From Flammulina velutipes (Eukaryota > Basidiomycota > Agaricomycetes > Agaricales > Physalacriaceae): 64,000 nucleotides of DNA. Below are positions 48,401 through 59,947 of this stretch, piece by piece. The stretch lies in the NCBI GenBank assembly GCA_011800155.1, contig CM022378.1, forward strand, positions 1,116,001-1,180,000, given 5' to 3'. Made by a program: the position numbers and the translations under genes. Every line of letters begins with the position of its first letter. Position 1 is the first letter of the stretch. The notes under the pieces were generated by a model. That model worked only from the letters and a program-made list of their open reading frames with translations, made no database searches and was not told the DNA's origin.

Positions 48401-49603
48401 AGGCTTGGAATAAATAACCGGGTATGAAATCTGGTACCTCACCCAATCAGACACCTACGAAGTGCATACAAATTAGGAACTCGAACTCACACCAAGTCAT
48501 CGCTCCAAGGAAGACCCATAGGAAGTACATCTCGCGCGTCGGTCCTCGTTCTGCGCGACTCCCGATCCCAGCGTAGCTCTGTGAGTGCAGCGTGTTGAAG
48601 AGAGCGCACTGGACAAGGGTATTTGGCCATACTGGAGGTGGTGATCAGTACCTATTGAATAGGGTATTATGACATACTCATCGCAGGAGGCGCAACCAGG
48701 AACCTCCGAGTAATGCCACCAATGGAGAAGCCTATGAGTTGTGTGGACATGACAAGAAGCCATTGAACTGATTGCTAATTGTCAGCCGTATAGAAAGATT
48801 GGCGTGAGACAGCAGGACTGACAGATGAACGGGTTGACGGTGTTGTAGTATATCCGCTGCACTGCGACTATTTCCGTTGCGTATGCACTGGTGGCGCCCA
48901 CACCGGCCATTACAGTGACTATGACCTGAGATGAATGAATGTTAAGCGAGTAGGAGAGAGCTATGGCGGGCTGCTGACATGTTCCTTGATTGTGAACGGG
49001 CCGGGATTAAGGGAAATACCACAGACACGAACAGAGGGCACGAAGCGTGCCCAGGCGCGGCCGAAGGGGAAGACAACAAGCTGTGCAACGAGCTGGGGGC
49101 AGAGTCTGAACAGTTGCATGGAGGTGGAGGCGCCAAGTACTCACGCCATTGATGCTGACACTTGGGTATCGGAAGAGGAAGAACTGGTTCATGCCGGGGA
49201 GCACGATGGCCCAAATGATTCCAAGCACCCATGCCCGCAGCGTCGACGCAGGCATCTCGGGGTCGTCAAAGTTTGCTACCGCGGACCGTACTTCGGGATA
49301 CGGTGAATCTTCCTCTGCGTGGGTAAACCTCAGTTCGTACGGATCGTCGAGCGGCACTGGGCGACGCACCTAGCTCTGAATCCTGGTCGTCGAGGTCCAT
49401 GTTCGGGTCGAAATAGCTGTGGTCATCTTCCGAATTGACTTGTACCACGATCTGTGGGTCGTGACTTTGCGATTCTGCGAATAATTAAGTACAGAATTGT
49501 TGTGCCATGTGGAAGACGTACCTATACTCTTCTCGTCGTCGTGGGCACTGCGCGTGTACGTGATATAGACTTCTGGTTCGTTTGTGGTGTCATGGAGGGG
49601 CAT
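45458..49603 (-). CDS. Oligopeptide transporter (OPT family)
   Basis: A multi-pass plasma-membrane proton-coupled peptide transporter spread over roughly 20 short exons on the minus strand, from MPLHDTTNEPEVYITYT at 49603 to PLKTLLPGEKFG and stop at 45458. The acidic N terminus (DDHSYFDPNMDLDDQ) leads into SPYPEVRSAVANFDDPEMP, then GMNQFFLFRYPS, FPFGRAWARFVP, the OPT signature SLNPGPFTIKEHV, WPNTLVQCALFNTLHS, the second signature LKLGHYMKIPPR, FFIIGALCPIIQW and YVPWVIVGFLFQYVVRRR. NPG and KIPPR are the two motifs that define the family. Introns are 45-60 nt. Individual exons in 46.3-48.5 kb were not all resolved. The element GATGGTGGTAAGAGGAT lies about 85 bp before the start. An Isp4-like peptide transporter is most likely. 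Confidence 0.9.
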
Positions 49604-50914
49604 GGCATTCCTAGAGAAAGCAAGAAAGAGAGCAAATAAGATAGCAAACAGATAACAAGCGGGTGGCAAGTCAGAATCAGGGTCGTGATGGTGGTAAGAG
49701 GATGAGCACTGCTTGTGCCTTTCTTACCATTTTGATAGCCGTTCAACATGCGCCCGTGCCTCTCTCACCACTGGTGCCGAGGCGTCCTGTTTGAGCACTG
49801 ATGACACTGGTTTTCAATATCAAGACCAAGGGATTCATTATCAATGGCCCCTTGGGCTCTCCCCGAGAAGACGGACCAGGACAGTACATAATGCTCACCT
49901 CATGTACAAACGCCACATACGCAATTATCTTCCAATCAGATTCGGGCCTAGCCGTGTTTTCCACGAGTGTTCAAGAAATTTATCCCACGCCGAGGCAACC
50001 ATCGAACTGGCGTCGTATTGTGCTGAGGGGATATCGCCTGAAGGAGGAAAGCCAAGTAAATGGCTGACGAATGTGGGGCTGGTGAATGTCAGTGGCATTT
50101 CCTAGGTGCGCCACAACCAATATCAAACACGCCATGATCACCACCAATGTGCGAAGTCGCAAAGTGGATGCGAAATTTTCTCCCAGTTGATAATGGCGAG
50201 TTACTAAATGGCGTTACTAAGATTAATTACTTAGACTCTAGAGAGCCAACATCTCCTCAAGACAGGCGATTGTTGACCTCGGTCAGATGCGCCACATGGC
50301 CGCGAGCAATGGAAAGACACAACACGTGGGATGATATACACAACACGGAGATGTGACTTTTGGCCATACTTCATAACAGACCGTTGGGAAACACTAGCAG
50401 GGAAACCACCACAGTTTGCAAAGGCTACGCGTCACTGATTTTTTGTGGCCATTGTGGCCAAATGACAGCAGGAATAAATGACCGGGGGTAAACATAGGCA
50501 GAAATGGCTAATGCAAAGGGGGGAGATGGGGGAATTGGAGTTCAGGAATAAGTAAGCAGTGAGCACTAAGCTGAGTGAGATTTCCCGCATGAAAGGGGGG
50601 AGGGGTCCGTGTGAGGGTGAATGATTAGGTAATGAACTTGCAACCACTGAAGTGCAGGAGTATCAATGTGCCAGAGCTCCGAGGGAGAGACGATGGTGGT
50701 GGCGCGACAAGAAGCGCCAAAATCACGTGTCGCAGGATGTTTTGATGGCCCAGCCATCGTATTGTGGCGCATGATTGTTTTTGAATCGTTCCACTCGTAA
50801 GCTTCAGCTGTGAATTAGCAGCCAATGTATACTCCTCTGAAAATAACCAGAGGATTCATTTTGTATTGTCATATTTGTAAGCACATCTATCTTTGCAATT
50901 TCAATCTTCTGCAG
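49604..50914. other. Intergenic region
   Basis: A plus-strand open frame 49801-50067 (88 aa) and a longer overlapping one at 49713-50105 have no recognisable features. Three TGTGGCGCA/TGCGCCACA words occur at 50107, 50288 and 50763, an unusual density. Confidence 0.45.
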
Positions 50915-51360
50915 ACACTGATACACTCCAACGCAAGTGCGCGTGAATCTACCCTAGGACCCTCCGGCTCATCTGTGAGTGTCAAGAAATCCGAGTTGAT
51001 ATTCCTGTGTTTTCGCAGTCGTGTCGGAGAACTGTCTTTGGCCAAATTCCACGATTGACGTGGGTGATTCCGACTCAATATAGCTCCAACTTTACTTACA
51101 AGTTCTCCAGTGTCTCGTATCTGATCATTAGCATATGCAGGAGACTTCCGAGGGTGGCCGTAGCATTCACCCCTGGCCACCCCGGACTTGTGTATGATGC
51201 CCAAACCGAGAAACATCGGGGCACTCTGTGGACACGTCTCACTTGAAACGTGGTCAGCGTGAGGGTGTGATATTTCAGACGGAAACTGGTAGAAATAAAG
51301 GCGGTAGCTGTGGAGACGGCATTGGGGGATGAGATTTTGATGCTAATAATCTGGTTGCAG
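50915..51360 (+). pseudogene. Pseudogene fragment of the type II membrane protein gene at 60 kb
   Basis: The plus strand here matches the coding strand of 59948-61440 in pieces. It corresponds to the end of exon 3 (CTCCGGCTCATCTG...GTCAAGAAATCCGAG), the exon 3/4 intron start (GTGGGTGATTCCGACTC, then ATATAGCTCCAACTTTACTTA), and the last exon (GGCCACCCCGGACTTGTGTA, GATGCCCAAACCGAG, then GGGGGATGAGATTTTGATGC). Exon 4 and much of exon 5 are missing, several stops interrupt the frame, and the N-terminal half is absent. The retained intron shows that it came from DNA, not mRNA. Confidence 0.85.
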
Positions 51361-51728
51361 GTGTATGGATACTAGTTATATTGCTTCGGTGCTCTCTTGA
51401 AAGCTCACATTTGATATGATCGTTGCTTCCAGCCATGCATGTTAGTGCTCATGGGGCTGTCCCTTTGTAAATTACGCCACAGCCAATATCGTGCGTGACC
51501 CACTTATATGGTCGCAAAGTAGATGGAATGCTTGTGAGCGCGAGATGATAATTATTGGATTTTTGGGTGATTTGAATCAAGCAAATAAGGAGACTTAATG
51601 CCAAAATATTCCCAGAGTCTCCCGACATTCGAAATTTCCAGTCCGCCACAGACCACGTGACAATCACATGTGCCACGAGGCACTCTAAGAATGGAAATCC
51701 GCGAGAGTGCGCCTTGGCTCCTACCACC
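51361..51728. other. Short intergenic region
   Basis: No gene. Contains a TACGCCACA variant (51473) and ACCACGTGACAATCACATG near 51652, an E-box 75 bp before the next start codon. Confidence 0.45.
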
Positions 51729-52692
51729 ATGTTCAAACCGACGTATGCACTGCGACGCGCGGTGCGACTACAGCGTGGCGCAGCCTACTCGACAGCATCG
51801 TCGAGCCTCAACAATGCACAGAAACAGCCAGACAAACCTCGGCCAGAAGATGAACTGTCGGATAGAGAATGGGATATACAAACTGGTACGTATAATACGC
51901 GTCGACACCGAAAGCTTATACATATCGTCTTCAGGACAGGCCGCGCTATAGACCTCATCCACAAAACACTACCTCAGTTCTTCCTTACAGGCTTGGTGAC
52001 ATCTATCGAAAAGTCCACTGGAGACCCCTGTACTTCGTCTCCTATTCCTATACCTGTTGTCAACTCCAATCCTCTGAAAAGCCATCCCGAGCTGGAGCCT
52101 ATCTATAGCCCACACATACGCTTGATGTACACCCCGCCGACTCCTCTGCCTGCTCCGTTCCCGAAAACTCTGCAGCTCGAAGGTATGTCTCCTTCCAATG
52201 AACAAAGTCCTCGTTTAACATTTTGGTAGGATTCCCGATGTACATCGCTTCGTCTGCTTTCGTCCGACATACTTTAAATGCTATCTACTCAGATACACAT
52301 CTTGTTCTCCAGAAATTCGCCGTCAACGATCCACGGACAGATGTATCAGGTCAAACACAATCATCATCGAGCACCAAACTTGGCCGTGATAAGAGTCTCA
52401 CTGTCGCATTTAGTGTCCACGGCAATGCACGCGTCAGCGGAACTGCCGGCCAGTGGGATGTGTATGTTACTAATCCTCTCGCGGTCAGAGTTTACTGATG
52501 TACTCTACTAGTCATTCAACGTACACGTTCTCGCCGATATCCGGTCTCGTCCACCTTCATACCGTCAATTCAATTCTACCTGCGCCACATCAAACAGTAT
52601 TTGACAGCTTACGGGCTAGTCTAGGGAACATCTTCGGTTCTGGAAAACATCCAGAGACGGGAGCGGGGGCTGCGTGTCGCGAGAAGACGTGA
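51729..52692 (+). CDS. Conserved hypothetical protein, probably mitochondrial
   Basis: Four exons: 51729-51889, 51935-52182, 52230-52461 and 52512-52692 (822 nt, 273 aa). The first intron is 45 nt and in frame, so an intron-retaining form would also be open. The N terminus MFKPTYALRRAVRLQRGAAYSTASS is a typical matrix presequence. Later parts, AIDLIHKTLPQFF, FPMYIASSAFVRHTLN, SLTVAFSVHGNARVSG, and STYTFSPISGLVHLHTVNSILPAP, suggest a single alpha/beta domain of the NTF2-like/DUF2358 kind (C6orf136 relatives). That assignment is from overall resemblance only. The last 35 residues are low complexity. Confidence 0.75.
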
Positions 52693-53227
52693 TGACTTTC
52701 TTCAAGGACTCTTTTATTATCTCTCTACATCACCTCGCTCACAGTCATGTAGCCCGTAATCGATCGATGCCCGACTCTTTCAATACTTGTCATGAAACCC
52801 GGAGTCAAAACGAGATGGACATCTCAGTCTGACACTGAGGCGTGTTTTGCCCGTTCATTCCAGTCAGATTGGACCTTGATTTGACTCCAAGTTTTGCCAT
52901 CTGAGTGCTATCAGGACTATAGTGGGTGAACGTTAGTCTCCCAAAATCTCCAGTAACTTGATACAACATCGACCTGGTGCTTGTGAAGTCTCTACCAGTC
53001 GTTGTCTGTCGATCGGCGACTCGACGTCCTTCACGTTCGCTAATTGCGTTGGTCGTCAGGAGGACGGGTGATCAGTACTTTCGCCAAGAATGGAAGAGCC
53101 TGTGTGCCTGACGAGATGGTAACCTTGCGGTCCGAGATTTTCTTCTTGACTCTTTACCACCAACTGCTCCTCGCTCGTCGACGTATTCCTTTCGTTCCAC
53201 CCCCCTACACTCATTCTTTACATCGCA
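52693..53227. other. Intergenic region before the LysM gene
   Basis: No gene recognised. The 60 bp before ATG 53228 are pyrimidine-rich (CCACCCCCCTACACTC), typical of fungal core promoters and leaders. Confidence 0.45.
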
Positions 53228-54007
53228 ATGTTCTCCAACGCCGTTGTCGCTGCTCTCGTCGCTCTTCCCTTCGTCGCCCAGTGTAATGATCACCCCTTAC
53301 ATCGCACTGCAACATTTCACTCATCTTTTCCCTCTAGCCGTCCTCGCTGGCGACTGTGTGCGCTCGTACACCATCCAGGAAGGTGACATTTGCGACAGTA
53401 TCTCTGCGGAGCACAAAGTTTCGACGTGAGTGTCTTCTCCGTCTTCTAAAGTACAGCTTCTCAACGTTCCGTGCAGTTACCAGCTCGCCACGATCAACGA
53501 TGGCTACATTGACAAGGCGTGCTCCAACCTTGTCCCCGGAGCAACCATTTGCTTGGGCTACGAAAATGAGGACTGCAACGAGACTCACGTCGTCGTCGCG
53601 GACGACACGTGTGAAGCAATTGCCAAGAGCTACTCCATCGACGAGGCCACCCTTTACAACAGCAACCCCAACGTCCTCGATGACTGCTCCAACATCTACA
53701 TTGGCGAGGTACGTTTTCTCGACATTGAGCGATTTCCCATCGTGCTAATGTCTTTTGGAAGGTTTTGGCTGTGTGCACTGAGGTTATCATCCCCCCTGCC
53801 GGTACTGCTCCCGTTAACACTGCCGTCCCTGTCACCGCTACCGCTGTCATCGACGCTACCTCTAGCGCGGCTCCGGTCGCTGTCGCTGCCCCTACAGTGG
53901 CTGCCGCCCCCGCTGCTTTGGTTCCAGTAGCAGAGGAGACGACTGATGACGAAGAGTACGACGAGGAGTACGATGACGAGTCCCTTCCTTACTGCGACGA
54001 GCTCTAA
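53228..54007 (+). CDS. Secreted protein with two LysM domains
   Basis: Four exons: 53228-53282, 53338-53425, 53477-53708 and 53762-54007 (621 nt, 206 aa). A signal peptide (MFSNAVVAALVALPFVAQ) precedes two LysM modules: one from VRSYTIQEGDICDSI to LVPGATICLG and one from HVVVADDTCEAIAKSY to IYIGEVLAVCTE, each with Cys residues that fit disulfides seen in fungal LysM proteins. LysM domains bind chitin or other GlcNAc polymers. The C-terminal 70 residues are Ala/Pro/Val/Thr-rich, probably O-glycosylated, and end in a very acidic tail (TTDDEEYDEEYDDESLPY). No enzyme domain is present. It could be a wall-associated protein or an effector-like chitin binder; the sequence does not decide. Confidence 0.9.
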
Positions 54008-54245
54008 AATATCTTTTTGCTCGGCGTTTCCACGCGGGTCGGGCGAACGCCTTCTTTTCTGGATCACCTACCGTATACTTATCATGATCTAGAAATGGAT
54101 ATACCCTTCAATCCTTGACTCCTCTTCTATACTTACTTGCATATCATCTCGGTGTATACTCTCTATACATATGTCTGTGGCTGGAACTGACAGCTATGGT
54201 ATTGTTGAATGTATCCTACCTTGATATACACTATTATTAATCTCA

Positions 54246-56490
54246 TTATCTGGGTGAAATAGGCGATGGGGATGCGGTAGGTTGGGTCGCTGGCTCTCCA
54301 TCGGTAAAGATATGCCGCAGACTTGTCCTTGGCGTACCCCGCCTGCCAGTTACACTAGACCTCGCGCTCGCATACGTGCTGGGGGGCCTCGTCTCCGGCT
54401 CCGGTGGCGTGCTAGGTTTGAAAGAAAGCGCCTGCGAGAGCATAGCGATGGGAAACAATAGCCGAGCCACCAATGACCAAAAGAGAAGGCTAATTCCCGT
54501 GAAGTCCAACGCAACCTCGACGGGCGGCGATTTTTCGATTTCTCTCCGCTTCTTCTCGCTTCTGTAGAAGAGCGTCATTATCCAGATGGTAACGAGCGTA
54601 AGGGGCACGGCAATGGCGAAGTAGGTGGAGAAGGCGCCTAGGCTGCCTGGGTTGATATCGGCAATGTTCATGCCAAAGAATGCCTGGAGAGTGGAGACGT
54701 TACTTAGATGTGTAGGAAGTAAGCTTGTTACTTGCCGCAGAGAAGGACGCAGGGAGATAGACCATCGTGATGTATGCAATTTGCTTCATAGCTACCATTC
54801 CACGTAATTAGTTGCCGTGGCGTGATACATAAATATTGACCTACCTGCGCTATCCCGAAGAGAAGCTTCGGTGAGGTCTTGCATGCGCTTACTATCTTCG
54901 TTGGCGACGCTGCTAAACGCCTAGATCAAGGATCCAGTGTGAACGTTCCCGCTACTAAACCTCGGATAGCAATTGAAGCTTACCAGGTCCATGACATTCC
55001 CGACGCGAGCATCGAGCAACGACCTCGTACCCTCCAATCTCTCGATATCATTTAGTAGCATCTTACACTCGCGCTGAAAGATCGCATGCGACGGAATTCC
55101 CGGATGTGGCGTGCCCGCCAAAAACTCTACCGTCTTTCGAAAGTCGGCGATCAGCTCGGAGTAATGTAGGAGGTGTGCGCGGAGGACGTGGAGTTGGTGG
55201 GTGTGGTTGTACGTCTGGGTGTGTGCATCTTGTGCCGCCGCACCCATCCGCGAGTCAGGACTGTTGTTATCGAGGGGTGGAACTTGAACAAGGTAGAGCG
55301 TTGTTAGTGTATGTGATTCCAGCCACATTACTTCGGCCGTTAGAAGCTCTAGCGCTTCGTCCCATGCATAGAGAGGGTACCATAGTTCAGCCAGTACGAG
55401 GATCGTAGGATCCCGTGTCGTGCGATATACATCAGACCAGTGTACAGAGCGACCTGTTGGGATACGATGTCAACTCAGACTGGTGAGCAACGATGAGGAT
55501 ACTTGCCTGTGGCCAGAATACGTGCGTTGAGATCCAATGCTGACGTTCGAGGAGAGGCTGGAACGTATGTCAAGATCGTACTGGGACTGTTGTGTTCAGG
55601 ATGATGACGGACTGCGTGTATACCAATCATGTCATGCATAAGCAACTTATCTGCGCGTTGTTAGTCCCGACGTCGCTGATAACATTGACGAAGTTGTGAC
55701 TCACTACAGCTTTGCAGTAGCAGCGGGAGCTGTGCGTCTATGGTCATTTGGTCCCGAAGATACATAGGTGTGCCTCCTAGAGGGTGGTCGTCGTCATGAT
55801 CATGGTCATGTTGATCCAGAATCGAACTTGAAGGACGCAGTACGATGTAGGTCAGCGTTAAAGTGATATCTACAACTGTATCAGGACCAAGTCACTGGGA
55901 GAACGAAGAGAAGGAGCTTACGATCACTCTTGTCTGCTACCACTTGTTCCGTATACCGAGAAGGGATCCAACTGATCGACGAAGAGAAGAAGAAGGGGTC
56001 GATAGTAAATCGTGTGCCCAGCATTTGAAGTACTGAACCCGACAACGAATCAACAAAGAACATCTCGCACAGTAGATTTGAGTCCTCCGAGTCAGATTCC
56101 GTTGACTACAGGTGAATTAGATTCGGAGCACTGCGATTAACAAGGTAGGGTTACCTGTTCAATCAAACTCTCCCAAAACTTATCTTCGTTGTCCAAACTA
56201 ACTTTTGCCATAGGCTCATAGGTGGATCGCGGATGGAACCGACCAGTTTTCAACATCGCAAGTCGATAAACGTAGCAGTGCGCCCGCACTTTGGGGGACG
56301 TAGCCACGCGGCGCCTGTACGGCCCGCCACGCAACAGTGTATAGACGCCGCCTTTCTTCTGTTGCTCAAGACTCCAGTTCGGGAACAGCGATTGTGGGTA
56401 TTTACGCCAGTCGTCTGCTTCGGTGTTGAATGGGTACTCTAGCTCGGATTCGTGCGTCTGTCGACGGGGGACTATGTTCGGATCTAGCAT
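54246..56490 (-). CDS. CorA-like metal-ion transporter family protein
   Basis: Eight exons: 56155-56490, 55922-56105, 55705-55875, 55507-55650, 55453 to 54984, 54920 to 54845, 54791 to 54736 and 54683 to 54246; total 1539 nt, 512 aa. The C-terminal half has the long CorA helix region (HVLRAHLLHYSELIADF, AFSSVANEDSKRMQDL, MKQIAYITMVYLPASF), then FFGMNIADINPG, where GMN is the signature after the first membrane helix in CorA proteins, then two hydrophobic segments (YFAIAVPLTLVTIWIMTLFY and GISLLFWSLVARLLF). An acidic His/Asp stretch (DQHDHDHDDDHPL) lies in the cytosolic part. Introns 55454-55506 and 54684-54735 begin with GC (GCAAGT) instead of GT. Upstream open frames near 56523-56729 may be an earlier exon. 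Confidence 0.85.
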
Positions 56491-56795
56491 GGTAGGATCG
56501 ATCTGGAGGTTATACCAATTGTTTAGAGTACTCTTGAGTTGTAGAGTGTAAACTGCACCTCGTCATTCACGTCGAGGAAGGGCCACGGGCCGCTAGGTGT
56601 AGCATGGCGGTGACTGGGCATTTGATCGGTATCAGTGAGTGAGGGCAAGAAGGAACCATCTCCAAAAACTCTATTTCCTCTGTGGGAAACAAATGATGAA
56701 AGCAGCGTGGTAAGAATCTCAAGTGACACAAATCACCACTACATTTCAACTTGAGGTGAGGTTCTTCCTAGTATTTGGGTAACAGTATCTGAGTA

Positions 56796-57590
56796 CTACC
56801 AACCTGTATCTACAGAGGCTTTGTCCCCCAACACAATCGGCATTCGTGGTGGATTTCTCGATTTGTTGACCATCACCAAGGGCTTCCTTGGTAAGTCGCT
56901 CGACTCTTTGTCCTCCGTTGACATTGGCAGCACCAGTGGCTTCCGAGGGGGTCCCCTCGGGTAAGAGGGTATGGGAGGAAGCGGGACACGCAGCGGGGAC
57001 GCCCCTCTCACATATTCTCCCGACCCTACTAGCCCAACTGGAAGTGGGGCGCGGTACGGGCTATGGTACATATTATCAACTGTATATCGCGCTTGAGGAG
57101 GGAGCCAGACATGACGGGGTCCATACGCGTACGAGTTCTCCGACGGCTCCGATGGAGAGGGTGGTAGCTCATTTTCAAGCGCCGGGTCTTGAGACTCTGA
57201 CTCTGACGCGGCCCAGGTCAACAATGCTTGCATGTCGGGTTCGGGTTCTTCTTTGAGTGGACTAAAGGATGGGTGGAGTAGGGATACTGCTGAATGAGGA
57301 AATGACGGGAACATTTTGGGTTCACTTCCACCAGAAGGTTGGGTATCTGTGTCGGCGCTATCGTCAGTTAATTCGTTCTTGCTGTCTGTGTCATGTGGAA
57401 AGCCAGTAATGTCTGGTGGGCTTTGCAACGCAGCAAGCATCTTCAGGGCACGGTTCGCCTCAGGCTAGAAGTGTCGTCAGTGTAGATTACAGATATAGAG
57501 ATAACACATACCTTCTTTGCATAAAAGGTTGAAGGATTATTGCCCGCGCGTGCCCAGGCACTCTGTTGCTCATGAGCAGCAGTCCACTAA
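56796..57590 (-). CDS. Hypothetical proline-rich protein (partial model)
   Basis: A 645-nt open exon (57440-56796) continues upstream, through a short intron (GTATGTGTTA to CTTCTAG near 57466-57513), into AAHEQQSAWARAGNN and STFYAKK. I do not recognise a family. The protein is acidic and low complexity (DSKNELTDDSADTD), then proline-rich, with three PPRKPLV/LPRKPLV/PPRMPIV repeats at the end. Both ends are uncertain; downstream frames to about 56523 (FLDVNDEVQFTLYNSR) may belong to this gene or to the CorA-like gene. Confidence 0.5.
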
Positions 57591-57599
57591 ATAAGTAGG

Positions 57600-58926
57600 T
57601 GTAGATATACCAATTCATCGCAAATCACTTGGCTGTTCCACTGTTAATGTCGTTGGTACGCAATAGGGAGGATGAAAAGGTCGATGGACGTACTTGTCTT
57701 TGGCCTTTGGTATTTGGAACTCTTGAAAATTCCGGGGTTGGCTAGTGTCGATATTGATATGTCAGAGTTAAACACGAGGAACAGATGCATACAGGTGCAA
57801 GTGATGACTTTATTGCTTCGAGTTCACGTAACTCCTCGGGACTTGGGGTTCGAGCCCAAGGATTCAATTTCTAACAATATAATCAACACAAAGCGTTGAA
57901 ATGGGAGGGGAGAGGGCGACGCACACGGGGCGGCAATGCATGAAGGGCACGCAATCTATCGCGTAACCTGCGACTGCGAAGTTCTCTCGGGAAGAGCTGT
58001 CTGCCGTTCGTAAAAGTCCACGCTAAGAAAGTTGGAAGCGAACATACCGTCTCATCACGAATTTTCGCAGAAAACCGTTCTTTCATTACAAAGGCCTACA
58101 GATGCTGTCAATTTAGGCCCAGGAAGCAAAGAATCCGCATACGGCAGTGTGGCGCCACTTGCGCAATTTCTTTCCGCGTCCCCAGACGACTGTAGTGAGT
58201 CGTTTCTTCGCCACCCCCCAATATATTGGCGTCGGTCTCCGTGACAAAGTCATTGAGGGAGCCATATAGGTATCGTGAGATTCTTCAACATGGATTGGTC
58301 CAGGCGAAAAGTAAGCCTGACATTCAAGTTAATGTGACATGCCAGCCATATGGAAAGACTGACTACGGTCTGAGGATTTGAATCTGGCGGATCTGTCCAG
58401 TGACTTGCTGGCGGTGGTTGGTTTGGATCATCCCTCGAAGACCAAGAGGGAACAGAGTCATGAGCGTCTGAGGGTAAAGCCAAGTCAAGCTCTTCCATAG
58501 GCTGATATGGAGTGCCGGGGGGTAGAGCGTCTTTATCGTATGAGGACGATGAGGGGGCTGTAGGCTTAGTATTTGGCTGATGGTTAGCCCAAGACTTGGC
58601 GACGATGTAAAAGACTAACTTTGTTTTTTTGCAAAGGAGAATATGTCGAGAATCCACGACTGGTATTGAATATGAGTTTGACGGAGCGGGTAGGCAATGG
58701 GCTCGTAGATGGAACTGCCTTTATCCTCTGGTAAATTGTGCAAGAATGGAAGCCCAAGACGTCCTTGCTACCAAGTACATTGCGAACGAGCTCGCGCGTC
58801 TGTTTCTTGAGGACAAGGCAGTGCTTTAAGCTCATTCAAGAGCGATATAGAGAACCCCAGTGGCAGCGGTGGTGATGGTAAGAGAACAACCTTAACCTAC
58901 CTGTAACTTGTCTTCCTACCACCATC
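57600..58926. other. Poorly resolved region with possible minus-strand exons
   Basis: A minus-strand open frame 58657-58250 includes a proline/serine/acidic part (TKPTAPSSSSYDKDALPPG, PMEELDLALPSDAH). Another at 58835-58584 begins MSLKHCLVLKKQ. I see no family signature and cannot link exons with confidence. On the plus strand, TGGTGATGGTAAGAGAACAACCT at about 58870-58892 resembles the element in the APN2/E2 promoter and probably belongs to the roadblock promoter. Confidence 0.3.
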
Positions 58927-59405
58927 ATGGCCGACACTGCACAGTTTATACCGCCTAGCACGAGCTCGACGACGACGACAGCGACACCGTCTGAACTCTC
59001 TCCAGAGCTGGCCCAAACGCTCGCATTGCTGTCGACGCACCGCTCGGTCCTCGGCTACATTTTACTTGCACACGCACATCATGGAACAGGTGTATCCATT
59101 ATTCGCCATTCTGGCGTCGTGTTCGACGGTGAAGGAGGCCGAACGTACGCTGGCGTTATCGCACGAATAGTCGATAGCGTGAGGCAAGGAATGGATGAGG
59201 TTGGCGAAGAAGTACGTTGCTCACCGTTTGTTCGTTAAATGCATTAACATCGTTCAGGACGACGTCAAGTTCATGCGTATAAGAACACGAAGACACGAAA
59301 TCATGATTTCTCCTGGTACGCTATCCTTTTCTGCAAAACAATTCTGTTAAATCGCGTCCAGACGATAAATACCTCCTCGCTGTGCTGCACGACCCCTCAG
59401 GTTGA
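58927..59405 (+). CDS. Dynein light chain, roadblock/LC7 type
   Basis: Three exons: 58927-59211, 59258-59315 and 59362-59405 (387 nt, 128 aa). After a Thr/Ser-rich N terminus come ELAQTLALLSTHRSVLGYIL, SIIRHSGVVFDGEGG, YAGVIARIVDSV, DVKFMRIRTRRHEIMISPD and KYLLAVLHDP. This is the complete roadblock fold (helix, five strands, helix), with the RTRRHEIMI strand typical of fungal roadblock chains. It would form dimers on the dynein intermediate chain and help retrograde microtubule transport. Length is slightly above the usual 95-105 aa because of the N-terminal extension. Confidence 0.92.
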
Positions 59406-59947
59406 CGATTGGTCTTATGTAGTACGTTTTACCATTTTCTTCTCAAGATTTCTGCTGACGCACTACACTGCAGATTGTAATCTACACTGTCGCACTTGTA
59501 ATATGTACTCTCTATCACTGGATTTTGGACACGACGACAACGAGGTCACAGAAACCCGATATGCCTTTCTTCTCGCTTGAAACGTAGGTGCATACTTAAT
59601 CCTACGGGAAAGAATAATGAAAACCTATCATGAAGGAACATTGCAAAGCTCATGTTCTCCGCCAATTCTCTCTCAAAGGGTTGATCTCCAAATTCTATAG
59701 CAATGAACTCCAGGGCCAGTTGAATCAGTGACGTTCCTCCCTTCCAGGCATCCTGCCGACAATATCTCTGTGATGAAGAAGTATATCTTCGTCTAGGTCT
59801 GACTTGACTCTCGAGGTCATTCATCCGCAATGTTCAAAGCTCTTTGAAAGCTTCAAAAAGCCAAAAGTTTTGCGAAGCGTGGTAGCTCAATACTAAACTA
59901 ACAAATATTCATACACTGGCATAGCCTACAACACATCACAGGGATAT
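59406..59947. other. Spacer between convergent genes
   Basis: 3' flanks of the roadblock gene (plus) and the next gene (minus). A minus-strand open frame 59830-59546 (94 aa, KGGTSLIQLALEFIAIEFG) is not recognised and has no clear splice partners. Confidence 0.4.

Noticed and set aside
57780..57870. GGTTCGAGCCC T-loop-like sequence suggesting a tRNA
   Set aside because: No acceptor stem, D-arm or anticodon arm can be folded around it.
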